8,929 bases of DNA from an uncultured Bdellovibrio sp. (GCA_937871355.1 CALMPX010000409.1:1-8929), one strand, 5' to 3'. Counted from the first letter of the stretch, positions 1 to 7,648 are shown. Notes: a model not told the origin generated them from the letters alone. Translations and numbers: made by a program.

Positions 1-422
1 CGGTATTTCGTTGATAATTCATTTCTTAATTTTTGATTCTCAAATTGGAGAGTTTTATGAGTGAGAGCTTTTTCGCAAACACTCATCAGTTCTTCTAAAC
101 TAAAGGGCTTCGTTAAGAAGTGAAAAGCTCCGCGTTGAGTAGCATTCACAGCAGATTCAATCGAGCCAAAGCCTGTGAGGATAATAATTTCAGTGGCTGG
201 ATTTTGATTTTTAAGAAAAGTCATGAACTCAAGACCGTCGCCATCAGGTAGATTGACGTCTACGATCGCTAAATCAAACGGTTTATCACTCGAGCAAAAA
301 GATTTGGCTTCTTCTATTTTTTGAGCTGTTACGACAGTGTAACCTTTTCGATCAAGCAGTCTAAATAGCGCTGTTCTAAGTGTTGACTCATCATCCAATA
401 TGAGAACTCGTGCTGTCTTCAT
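1..422 (-). CDS. NtrC-type response regulator, N-terminal receiver domain (partial)
   Basis: About 140 residues are visible before the gene leaves the window at base 1. They form a complete CheY-like receiver domain: acidic pair D10-D11, phosphoacceptor D55 in the context IVDVNLPDGDG, T83 (ILTGFGS) and K105 in FLTKPF. A helical linker follows (about residues 109-140, ending ENQKLRNEL), of the kind that joins the receiver to the AAA+ sigma54-activation domain in NtrC/AtoC/ZraR proteins. In that family, phosphorylation by a partner kinase controls oligomerisation and activation of sigma54 promoters. The AAA+ and DNA-binding domains are outside the window, so the NtrC assignment rests on the receiver and linker. 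The ATG at 422 is chosen because a strong purine-rich ribosome binding site lies just upstream and the receiver fold begins immediately. The kinase directly upstream is its probable partner. The upstream kinase frame enters this gene without a stop. Confidence 0.85.
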   Translation of the reverse strand, partial: MKTARVLILDDESTLRTALFRLLDRKGYTVVTAQKIEEAKSFCSSDKPFDLAIVDVNLPDGDGLEFMTFLKNQNPATEIIILTGFGSIESAVNATQRGAFHFLTKPFSLEELMSVCEKALTHKTLQFENQKLRNELSTKY

Positions 423-1595
423 GAACTTCCTTCCGTGGTCGTAACAAATTCTGTGAACGTCCTGTAAACAGAATATCAATAACGCTTTTAGGATAACCCA
501 TTTTTTGACAGCAGTGTCAAAAAACAACGGTTGTGATTTAAATTCAGGACTTTTGAATGATGACCTTGAGGCTGATCCAGTTTCCTTAGGCACAGCAATC
601 TCTAAGTGCATATTTTGATCAGTTAAGCATTTGGATAGAGCCAATAGGCTAATATCTTTTGATTTTTCGGCTTCGTCCAGGTGCCCGCAATTTCCTTGAA
701 AATCAATGCTGTAGTTGGTTTCCTTGGAATTATGATTTTGGTCGGGGGTAATTTTTACCTCGACTAGACCTGTTTTTTGAGAATTTATTTTTCTAAAGGC
801 TTTAATTTTTTCGATGTAAAAACTGAAAATAAAATGAAGAGCATCACGGAAGGCTGTTTTTGATAGGACTAACTTAAGCTGGGCATTTTCACTTTGATTT
901 ACAATTTTTATATTTTCGTTTTTGAAATGAATTTCATGAATAGACAAACTTTCTTGTAACAATTCGGATACATTGTAAGTGCCTTGATCCTGTAAACTCG
1001 TCGTGCGCGAGAAGATCAGCAAATCTTCGATAATCTTTTTCATACGTAAGGTTGTATCGATCATGGCTTTAATATCAGCTTCAAATGGATGGCCTTTGGC
1101 CAGGTCCATTTGCACCAACTGAAGATAAGATAAAACGCCACCTAAGGGATTGTTGAGCTCATGCGCGATCGAGCTTGAAATAATACCCAATTCTTTCATT
1201 TTTGCTGTTTGATTCAGACGCTGTTCGAAGTAATGCTCTTCGGTTTTGTTTTGATACATATTAATCCACAATTTAGTGGGGTTGTTGTCAATGGCTATCG
1301 AGTTTGAATAGACATCGAAAATAGCGCCATTGATTTTTTCAGTAAACTTTTGTCCCAGTTTTCCGCTGGTGAATTCAGGAACCTTTTCTTCATTTGAAAT
1401 TTCGCGCTTAAAGGCGGCGTTAGATTGAATAATACAGTAATCGCTATCGATGACGGCCAACGGATGATTGAACTCCGCGAAGGCTTTGCGAACGATATTT
1501 TCAGTCCGTGCCAGATTCGTGTAATCGACTTCGCGGTTATAATTTATTTCGATAATGTCGCGGATTTTTGTGAATAAATTGAGATCATCTTTTTT
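423..1595 (-). pseudogene. Sensor histidine kinase, C-terminal half (PAS, HisKA, degenerate ATPase) cut off from its N-terminal half by a TAA
   Basis: Open frame directly in phase with the upstream 245-residue gene and separated from it only by TAA at 1598-1596. In order it shows the last helix of a GAF-like domain (1589-1530), a PAS-like segment (about 1505-1255, containing HPLAVIDSDY), and a HisKA dimerisation helix with H-box IAHELNNPLGG. The phosphoacceptor His codon is at 1163-1161, and RMKKIIEDLLIFSR follows as the second helix. The downstream ATP-binding region (about 900-540) keeps the expected alternation of helix and strands. I cannot find a proper N-box Asn, a DxGxG G1 box, an F-box or a GxGLG G2 box. 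No ATG, GTG or TTG occurs near its beginning; the first in-frame ATG, at 1259, leaves only HisKA and what follows. The frame has no stop before the response regulator at 422, so the true 3' end is unclear. It could be a mutated gene, a sequencing error, or a separately translated HisKA protein started at 1259. Confidence 0.6.
426..434 (-). promoter_or_regulatory. Ribosome binding site of the response regulator
   Basis: The minus strand reads GGAAGGAAG here, followed after three bases by the ATG at 422. It is one of the best Shine-Dalgarno-like sequences in the window. It argues that the regulator is made as a separate protein from its own start, although the kinase reading frame continues into it. 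Confidence 0.65.
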
Positions 1596-2333
1596 TTAAT
1601 TTTTTTGATCACCCTTAATAAAGTAGATGACATGACTCGGAAGCGCGTAAGCTTTGAATGTTGTATTCAGCTGGTGATTTAATTCAGCTTCTAAGGCAGC
1701 TTTATGATGTTCTGGAATAATTTTAATCCAGGTCGCTTTGGAAGAGGCTGGAAGCAATTCATTGAGTACCGTTTCGATGCGATGAAGATCGCTTTCCTGT
1801 GTAATAGAATACAAAATTTTACGCATAGCTTCGATGCGAATATTCGAATCCAAGATCTTTTGACGACTGGCCAAGAGGTCGAGCTTAGTTTCATCGAGTT
1901 TGGCTTCCAGCTCGAGTTTGATATTTTCATATTCCTGATTCAGATCGGCTGCTAAATTGAGATAGGTTAAATCCTGCTGACTTTCCGTTAAGACTAAATC
2001 TTGTTCAAAAAAGACCTGATTGGTATAATCGTCATTGAAAATCATTTGATCGGGAAGCGTTTGTTTAAATAAGTAGGGAATTACTTTTTCATCCGGGGAA
2101 TTAAAAATAAAAACGAGGCGTTGAGACTTGTTTTTCAAAATATCAAAAGCCTGATGTTTCACAATAAAACTGTAATCGGCGGCAATCACACGAAATGGAG
2201 ATAGTGATTTAAGTTGATCTAACGATTTAATCACGAAAACGTTATCTAAATCAGTGAGCGCGATAAGCTTCTCATTATCTGAAATCAGGCAAAACTTATA
2301 AGAATTCAGTGTGTGGGAATTTATATTTTGCAT
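1596..2333 (-). CDS. N-terminal half of sensor histidine kinase: receiver-like, coiled coil, GAF-like domain
   Basis: A 245-residue product with no catalytic domain of its own. Residues about 10-115 alternate beta and alpha segments as in a receiver domain (YKFCLISD, FRVIAADYSF, RLVFIFNSP), but I see no convincing acidic pocket or conserved Lys, so it is receiver-like at most. Residues about 115-170 are charged and helical (QEYENIKLELEAKLDETKLD), a likely coiled coil. Residues about 170-245 resemble a GAF-type sensory domain (ILYSITQESDLHRIETVLNELLP, then THVIYF-like strand SHVIYFIKG). The GAF-like domain stops just before the expected last helix, and that helix is encoded in frame right after the TAA. 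This product is therefore best read as the front half of one kinase. The start overlaps the end of the HAD gene by 13 bases, which suggests translational coupling. No signal peptide or membrane helix is visible, so a cytoplasmic sensor is likely. The specific signal is unknown. Confidence 0.6.
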   Translation of the reverse strand: MQNINSHTLNSYKFCLISDNEKLIALTDLDNVFVIKSLDQLKSLSPFRVIAADYSFIVKHQAFDILKNKSQRLVFIFNSPDEKVIPYLFKQTLPDQMIFNDDYTNQVFFEQDLVLTESQQDLTYLNLAADLNQEYENIKLELEAKLDETKLDLLASRQKILDSNIRIEAMRKILYSITQESDLHRIETVLNELLPASSKATWIKIIPEHHKAALEAELNHQLNTTFKAYALPSHVIYFIKGDQKN

Positions 2334-3001
2334 GTGTCCGTGAGTTGTCCAATTTCTTTAATGTGATAGTCAGGACGAAACTTCGGATCAGTGGGAATTT
2401 TTCCGCGATCTTCACCAAATTCTAAATAACAAGATACAGCACCTAATTCTTTAGCGTCTCGAATTTCCGATGATAGTGAATTTCCGATGCAAAGCAAGTT
2501 TTCAGGCTGGATATTTTCTAAAGCTAATATTTTACGAAACGCATCGATTTTGCGTTCGTTATTCAGACTATTAACCACAAAAATATCTTTGAAGAAGTTT
2601 TCAATTCTAAGACTTTTTATTTTATTACGTTGCCCGGATTCATACCCTGCCGTCACGATGTACAAATGATATTTATTTTTCAAATCACGAATGATGTTTT
2701 CGGCTCCGTGAACTAAAGGTAAATATTCCGGAATTTCTGGTTCATAAAAGGCCCGCGTGGCCTTTTCGACGGCCGCTAATGTATGCTTTGTCCCGTAAGT
2801 TTGGGCTAAATGCAAAAATAAATCTTTATGTGAAATAGTTTTAATCGCTTCAAGTCGCTGACGCTCGCATTCATCAAGGGATATTGTTAAGCCATTGGCG
2901 ATGAGAATATTAAAAGCTTGCATGGATGCGGCTGGAACCAAGAGTCCAGAAGTATTCAATAGAGTATCGTCTAGGTCGAAAGCAATCGTTGTAATGGCCA
3001 T
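2321..3001 (-). CDS. HAD-superfamily hydrolase (phosphatase-like)
   Basis: The 226 residues carry the HAD core. Motif I is FDLDDTL, with nucleophile D9 and acid/base D11. A cap region of helices spans about residues 20-95, motif II is the Thr in LYIVTAGYESG, a Lys of motif III lies in the segment ERKIDAFRKIL, and the motif IV region is CIGNSLSSEIRDAKELG. In motif IV the usual GD is GN and the second acid is Glu; such GNS variants occur in a HAD subfamily, so activity is still plausible. The ending FRPDYHIKEIGQL is typical of this group, which acts on small phosphorylated metabolites. The substrate cannot be told from sequence. It is the first gene of the minus-strand operon: its stop overlaps the start of the sensor-kinase gene by 13 bases, linking its translation to the kinase. 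No strong ribosome binding site precedes the ATG. The gene diverges from glmU across 86 bases. Confidence 0.8.
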   Translation of the reverse strand: MAITTIAFDLDDTLLNTSGLLVPAASMQAFNILIANGLTISLDECERQRLEAIKTISHKDLFLHLAQTYGTKHTLAAVEKATRAFYEPEIPEYLPLVHGAENIIRDLKNKYHLYIVTAGYESGQRNKIKSLRIENFFKDIFVVNSLNNERKIDAFRKILALENIQPENLLCIGNSLSSEIRDAKELGAVSCYLEFGEDRGKIPTDPKFRPDYHIKEIGQLTDTCKI

Positions 3002-3087
3002 GTGTAAAGTGTGCCGCTAAAGCCACAATTTGCCTAGTTTTAAAAAAAATAACTGACGAAGAGCATTGAAATAGATTAAATTAGGCC

Positions 3088-4488
3088 ATGATAAAAACTA
3101 CAGCAATTATACTCGCAGCAGGTCAAGGAACTCGAATGAAAAGTCCTTTACCAAAAGTTTTACATCCAGTGGCCGGTCAGCCGATGATCTTACGTATTTT
3201 GTCGAACTGTCTCTTCGCGGAATTTGATGAAGCGCGTGTCGTTCTCGGACACGGAAGTCAATTGGTCAAAACATTGATCGAGCCTTTTGCCTCCAGCGTT
3301 GAAAAACAAATTAAAATTCATCTTCATCAGCAAGCAAATCAGTTAGGAACAGCGGATGCGGTCAAATCAGCAGATATTGAAACTTTAGAAGGCGACGTTG
3401 TTATTCTCAACGGAGATCATCCTTTGATTACGACGGCTGATTTAAAAAACTTTATTTCTGATTTTCGCGAGCAAAAATTAGATGTGGCTGTCGTTTCTGT
3501 CGAATTGAAAGACCCGAAGCAATTTGGTCGCATTGTTCGTCAAAATGGAAAATTAAAAACGATCGTCGAATTCAAAGATGCCAGCCAGGACACTTTAAAA
3601 ATCAAAGAAGTCAGTACCGGTATTTACATTGTCAAATCTGATATCTTAAAAAAATATTTGCCGAAAATTAAAAATGATAACGCTAACAAAGAATATTATT
3701 TACCAGATTTAATTTCTTTGGCACTTGACGGTGGAAAATCTGTTCAAGCGTTATTATCTTCAAACACGCATGTTGCTCATGGAGTTAACACGCAAGAAGA
3801 ATTGGCCGAAGCGACCAGTCTGGTGTATAAAGCAAAAAATAAACAATTGCTCAGTCAAGGTGTTATTTTGATTGATCCTCGTAGCACTTACATAGAGGAC
3901 ACGGCCTCGGTTGGCGCCGGATCCGTGGTTTATCCTAATGTTTTTATTCGCGGAAAAACGGCGATTGGACCTTTCTGTGTTATCGAGCCGAATGTATTTA
4001 TTTCTGATTGTATTATTGAAGATGGTGTTCAAGTCAAAGCGGGCAGCTACCTCGAACATTCTGTTATTAAATCTTTAGCTAAAGTGGGTCCCTACGCCCG
4101 TCTTCGACCAGACACGGTGATTGGTAAAAATGCTCACGTTGGTAATTTCGTCGAAATGAAAAAAGTTAATTTTGGTGCTCACTCTAAAGCCGGGCATTTA
4201 ACTTATTTAGGCGATGCGGATATTGGAGAAGACGTCAATATCGGCTGTGGTACCATTACTTGTAACTACGCGGCTGATAAAAAGAAATATAAAACAAAAA
4301 TTGGAGATCGCGTATTTGTAGGAAGCGATTCTCAATTTGTAGCCCCCGTGGAAATCGGATCGGATGTTATTATTGCGTCGGGATCTACGATCACTAAAAA
4401 TGTACCCACTGGCGATCTGGCGATTGCGCGCGCGCGACAAGAAAATAAAGCCGGCATGGCTGCGAAATTTAAAAAGAAGGAATTATAG
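3088..4488 (+). CDS. glmU: Bifunctional GlcNAc-1-P uridyltransferase / glucosamine-1-P acetyltransferase
   Basis: Makes UDP-N-acetylglucosamine in the cytoplasm in two steps: acetyl-CoA-dependent N-acetylation of glucosamine-1-phosphate, then uridylyl transfer from UTP. The 466 residues are close to the family's usual 450-460. The N-terminal pyrophosphorylase domain opens with the nucleotide loop ILAAGQGTRMKSPLPK (G12 to K23). It has the metal-binding Asp D110 in NGDHP and the second metal ligand N234 in HGVNT. From about residue 255 a left-handed beta-helix of hexapeptide repeats begins. It contains the acetyltransferase signature GNFVEMKK and KAGHLTYLGD, where H370 matches the catalytic His363 of E. 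coli GlmU, then CGTITCNY and FVGSDSQFVAPV. A basic tail (KAGMAAKFKKKEL) closes the protein. It is the first gene of a two-gene unit with glmS. Only a weak AGG precedes the ATG, and I cannot name a convincing promoter in the 86-base gap upstream. Confidence 0.97.
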   Translation: MIKTTAIILAAGQGTRMKSPLPKVLHPVAGQPMILRILSNCLFAEFDEARVVLGHGSQLVKTLIEPFASSVEKQIKIHLHQQANQLGTADAVKSADIETLEGDVVILNGDHPLITTADLKNFISDFREQKLDVAVVSVELKDPKQFGRIVRQNGKLKTIVEFKDASQDTLKIKEVSTGIYIVKSDILKKYLPKIKNDNANKEYYLPDLISLALDGGKSVQALLSSNTHVAHGVNTQEELAEATSLVYKAKNKQLLSQGVILIDPRSTYIEDTASVGAGSVVYPNVFIRGKTAIGPFCVIEPNVFISDCIIEDGVQVKAGSYLEHSVIKSLAKVGPYARLRPDTVIGKNAHVGNFVEMKKVNFGAHSKAGHLTYLGDADIGEDVNIGCGTITCNYAADKKKYKTKIGDRVFVGSDSQFVAPVEIGSDVIIASGSTITKNVPTGDLAIARARQENKAGMAAKFKKKEL

Positions 4489-4491
4489 TCT

Positions 4492-6336
4492 ATGTGTGGA
4501 ATCGTGGGTTATCTAGGAACGCAGAGTCCTAAGACAGTTATCATTGATGGACTTAAAAAATTAGAATACCGCGGCTATGATAGCGCCGGTGTGGCCATTA
4601 TTCATGACGGAAAAACCAAACGTATTCGTGCTCAGGGAAAACTTAAAGCTTTAGAAGATAAAGTTCAAAACGAAGCTTTTAATGGACACGTCGGCATAGG
4701 TCATACGCGTTGGGCCACTCATGGGGCCCCCAATGAACGAAATGCTCATCCTCATCAAGTGGGTGAAATCAGCCTGGTTCACAATGGTATTATTGAAAAT
4801 TACTTAGAAATTAAAGAAGAATTATTAGCTCAAGGCGCGGTGATTGCTTCAGATACCGATTCTGAACTTGTGGCCCATCTCATTTGGAATGAGATTCAGA
4901 AAAATCAAAACTTACTTCAATCAGTTCAAAATATTTTAAATAAAATCATTGGTGCCTTTTCAATTGTTGTATTGTGGGAAAAATCTCCGAATGAATTAGT
5001 CGCTTTTAAAGACGGTCCACCTTTGATCGTCGGTTTAAGTAAAGACAAATCAAATAGTGAATTTTTTGTAGTCAGTGACGTACAAGCGGCGTTAGTTCAC
5101 ACGAATCGTTTTGTTTATTTAAATGATCGTGAAGTGGTTCATATCAAAGACCATGCGGTGAATTACTACAATGCTCAAGGTGAGAAACTACAAAAAGAAG
5201 TCTCTATTTTAGACTGGTCAACTGATCGCGCTGAAAAAATGGGTTTTGAGCATTACATGTTAAAAGAAATCTATGAGCAGCCTCGTTCAGTCGCTAATGC
5301 CATGGCACCGTTTATCGATACCGACACTCAATCGGTTAAATTAACCAATATCGGTTTTGAAGCCGAAACAGTTTTTAAAAAAATCGACCGTATCATCTTC
5401 GTGGCCTGTGGAACAAGTTTCTACGCCGCGATGATCGGCAAATATTTGATCGAACAAATTTGCCGTGTTCCGGTTGATACCGACGTGGCTAGTGAATTTA
5501 GATATCGTCGTCCGGTTATTCCTAAAAATACTTTAGTTATTTCGATCTCTCAAAGCGGTGAAACCGCGGATACATTAGCGGCTGTTCGTTTAGCCAAAGA
5601 ACAAGGTGCAGAACTTTTATCGATCACCAATGTGGCTCAATCTTCGATTGATCGAGAAGCGAACGGACACATGTACATGAATTCTGGTGTCGAAATCGGT
5701 GTGGCCAGCACCAAAGCTTTCACCAGCACATTAGCTTTATTAAATATTTTAGCTCTTCAAATTTCGAAAGCGCGTGGTCACCTCGCTCCAGTCAGTGAAA
5801 AACAATACGTTCAAAATTTATTAGCGGTTCCGAGCCAGCTGGAAGTCGTTTTAGCCTATGACAAATACTTCTCGGAAGCGGCAGAAAAATTGAAGAAATA
5901 TAAAGGCTTCTTGTTTCTCGGACGTGGTGTCAGTTATCCAATTGCCTTAGAAGGCGCGTTGAAATTAAAAGAGTTAGCCTACATGCATGCCGAAGGTTAT
6001 GCCGCCGGCGAAATGAAACATGGTCCATTAGCCTTGATCGATGATAATATGGCGATTGTGGTGGTGGCACCTTCAGATGAATTATTGGATAAAACCATCA
6101 GTAATCTTCAAGAAGCCAAGGCCCGTGGTGGTAAAATTATTTCGATTGGAACCGGCGAAAATAAATCATTGAAAACGATGAGTGAATATTATTTATCTTT
6201 ACCCAATTCGCTTTGGACGACCAATCCCATTATTTCGGTGGTGCCTTTGCAATTGATGGCTTATCACTTAGCGCACAGTTTAGGTTATGATGTCGATCAA
6301 CCACGTAATTTAGCTAAGTCCGTGACTGTCGAGTAA
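4492..6336 (+). CDS. glmS: Glutamine--fructose-6-phosphate aminotransferase (isomerizing)
   Basis: Converts fructose-6-phosphate and glutamine to glucosamine-6-phosphate, the committed step of amino-sugar synthesis. Its product, after GlmM, feeds GlmU encoded just upstream. The 614 residues match the family's ~610. The N-terminal Ntn glutaminase domain starts with MCGIVGYLG, where C2 becomes the N-terminal nucleophile. RGYDSAGVA, HTRWATHGAPNERNAHPH and LVHNGIIENY follow. Two SIS sugar-isomerase domains come next: the first has FVACGTSFYAA and ISISQSGETADTLAA, the second FLGRGVSYPIALEGALKLKE and GEMKHGPLALID. The C-terminal tail PRNLAKSVTVE carries the Lys (K609) that forms the Schiff base with the sugar in this family. 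It starts three bases after the glmU stop, with AAGGAA inside the end of glmU as ribosome binding site, so the two are co-transcribed. No room exists for a glmS ribozyme or other leader. Confidence 0.98.
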   Translation: MCGIVGYLGTQSPKTVIIDGLKKLEYRGYDSAGVAIIHDGKTKRIRAQGKLKALEDKVQNEAFNGHVGIGHTRWATHGAPNERNAHPHQVGEISLVHNGIIENYLEIKEELLAQGAVIASDTDSELVAHLIWNEIQKNQNLLQSVQNILNKIIGAFSIVVLWEKSPNELVAFKDGPPLIVGLSKDKSNSEFFVVSDVQAALVHTNRFVYLNDREVVHIKDHAVNYYNAQGEKLQKEVSILDWSTDRAEKMGFEHYMLKEIYEQPRSVANAMAPFIDTDTQSVKLTNIGFEAETVFKKIDRIIFVACGTSFYAAMIGKYLIEQICRVPVDTDVASEFRYRRPVIPKNTLVISISQSGETADTLAAVRLAKEQGAELLSITNVAQSSIDREANGHMYMNSGVEIGVASTKAFTSTLALLNILALQISKARGHLAPVSEKQYVQNLLAVPSQLEVVLAYDKYFSEAAEKLKKYKGFLFLGRGVSYPIALEGALKLKELAYMHAEGYAAGEMKHGPLALIDDNMAIVVVAPSDELLDKTISNLQEAKARGGKIISIGTGENKSLKTMSEYYLSLPNSLWTTNPIISVVPLQLMAYHLAHSLGYDVDQPRNLAKSVTVE

Positions 6337-6340
6337 TGAA

Positions 6341-7648
6341 TTAAAAACTCCAATGAGCTAGGGATTCCCTAGCTAATTTTATTTGAACTGCTTTTCGAGC
6401 GACTTTGTCTCGGATGTGATTTTCTAACGGCGGAAGCAAGCTGAAATTAATGTTCGTTGGCTGAAAATGATCCACTTTAAATTCGTCAGTAATCGCGTTC
6501 AATAAAGATCCAAAAGCTGAATGACGAGGCGGGATCGATAACGGGCGATCAGTTAATTTTTGATTCAGAAAATGAGCCACCATGAGACCCGTACAAGCCG
6601 ATTCAAAGTAACCTTCGACACCTGTAATTTGGCCGGCAAAGAATAACCAAGGATCATTTTTACTGGACAAGTCTTTGTTCAACATCTTTGGTGTATTAAT
6701 AAATAAATTACGATGAATGCTGCCTAATTTTAAAAATTCGGCATTTTCTAAACCAGGGATCATGCGGAAGATCCGGGTTTGTTCTCCGTAGGCCATGCGG
6801 GTTTGAAAGCCCACGATGTTGTAAGCGGTGGCCTCTTTGTTATCTTGGCGTAGTTGAACTACAGCGAAGGGATAACGACCTGTGCGGGGATCGTCTAAGC
6901 CAATCGGTTTCATCGGCCCAAAGCGCAAAGTTTGCGGTCCGCGTTCGACCATCACTTCAATCGGCATACAGCCTTCAAAAAAATTTGTTGTTTCAAAATG
7001 TTTGGGTTCGATTTTACGAGCGAGTTCAATCTCTTTAACAAAATTGTAATATTCTTCTTTGTTCATCGGACAGTTGTAATAATCCGGAGTGCCTTTGTCG
7101 TAACGATCGGCTTTCCAAGCAATTTCAGTATTGATGGAATCCGCATCGATGATGGGCGCGATGGCATCGAAGAAATAAAGAAAATCTTGGCCGAAATGTT
7201 CTTTCATACTTTCAGCTAAAGGCTCATTGGTGAGCGGACCGGTGGCTACAACTGTCGGACGAGGCACTTCGTTTAATGAATTCACCACGCGACGTTCAAT
7301 TTTAATATTGGGGTGAGCTTCCACAAGAGATGTCACATGAGCTGCGAATTTTTCACGATCAATTCCTAGGGCTTGTCCGGCGGGAACGGAAAAATCTTGA
7401 GCGGCTTTAAGAATAAAACTTTTAAGGTGATTCGCTTCCCATTTTAATTGTCCAGGGGCTGAATGGTCGCCTTGACTGCCAAAAGAATTAGAGCAAACCA
7501 ATTCAGCAAAATCTGTGGTTTTGTGAGCTGGCGTGGCTTCTACGCCTCTCATTTCATACAGAGTCACGGAATAACCCATAGTAGCTAATTGTAAGGCACA
7601 TTCGCTTCCGGCCAAACCTGCACCAACGACTGAAATTTGTTTTGTCAT
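6341..7648 (-). CDS. trmFO: Folate/FAD-dependent tRNA (uracil-54-C5) methyltransferase
   Basis: Forms 5-methyluridine at position 54 in the T-loop of tRNA, using methylenetetrahydrofolate as carbon donor and FAD(H2)/NAD(P)H. The 435 residues match the family. The Rossmann FAD-binding start is ISVVGAGLAGSECALQLA (residues 5-22), followed by VTLYEMRG. C52 in ELVCSNSFGS corresponds to the FAD/RNA-interacting Cys53 of the B. subtilis enzyme. The second conserved Cys sits in FEGCMPIEVMVERGPQTLRFGPMKPIG. The segment VGFQTRMAYGEQTRIFRMIPGL and the final FAD-binding stretch FFAGQITGVEGYFESACTG are also diagnostic. The gene converges on glmS with a four-base gap and diverges from the dciA-like gene across 57 bases. 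Its ATG has no clear Shine-Dalgarno. A weak TTGATT (7683-7678) and TATTGA (7660-7655) pair, 17 bases apart, could be the promoter. Confidence 0.96.
   Translation of the reverse strand: MTKQISVVGAGLAGSECALQLATMGYSVTLYEMRGVEATPAHKTTDFAELVCSNSFGSQGDHSAPGQLKWEANHLKSFILKAAQDFSVPAGQALGIDREKFAAHVTSLVEAHPNIKIERRVVNSLNEVPRPTVVATGPLTNEPLAESMKEHFGQDFLYFFDAIAPIIDADSINTEIAWKADRYDKGTPDYYNCPMNKEEYYNFVKEIELARKIEPKHFETTNFFEGCMPIEVMVERGPQTLRFGPMKPIGLDDPRTGRYPFAVVQLRQDNKEATAYNIVGFQTRMAYGEQTRIFRMIPGLENAEFLKLGSIHRNLFINTPKMLNKDLSSKNDPWLFFAGQITGVEGYFESACTGLMVAHFLNQKLTDRPLSIPPRHSAFGSLLNAITDEFKVDHFQPTNINFSLLPPLENHIRDKVARKAVQIKLARESLAHWSF
6356..6380 (+). terminator. Intrinsic terminator of glmUS, inside trmFO coding sequence
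   Basis: AGCTAGGGATTCCCTAGCT (6356-6374) is a perfect inverted repeat: an 8-bp stem with a 3-base loop, or 9 bp around a single base. AATTTTATTT follows it on the plus strand. It begins 19 bases after the glmS stop, where only four bases separate glmS and trmFO, so it lies antisense within the last codons of trmFO. On the minus strand a run of five T follows the hairpin at about eight bases, so it might also act weakly for trmFO. Confidence 0.7.

Noticed and set aside
1574..1588. ATG at 1588 as the start of the downstream kinase half
   Set aside because: It is out of frame with the kinase and meets a stop after 14 codons.
1704..1955. Plus-strand open frame of 83 codons opposite the kinase gene
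   Set aside because: Antisense shadow of the GAF-like and coiled-coil region; no family resemblance and no ribosome binding site.
3002..3087. Promoters, including a possible sigma54 site, between the HAD gene and glmU
   Set aside because: The closest match, CTGACG (3053) with an 18-base spacer to TAAATT (3077), is weak, and no GG-N10-GC sigma54 pattern fits in either direction. A promoter pair must exist nearby but I cannot place it.
3760..4059. Minus-strand open frame within glmU
   Set aside because: Shadow of the hexapeptide-repeat region of glmU; composition rich in Arg and Asn as expected from antisense reading.
4486..4495. glmS ribozyme or riboswitch before glmS
   Set aside because: Only three bases separate glmU and glmS, so there is no leader to hold one; glmS ribozymes are typical of Firmicutes.
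6932..7219. Plus-strand open frame of 95 codons within trmFO
   Set aside because: Antisense to well-conserved trmFO sequence; translation has no recognisable domain.
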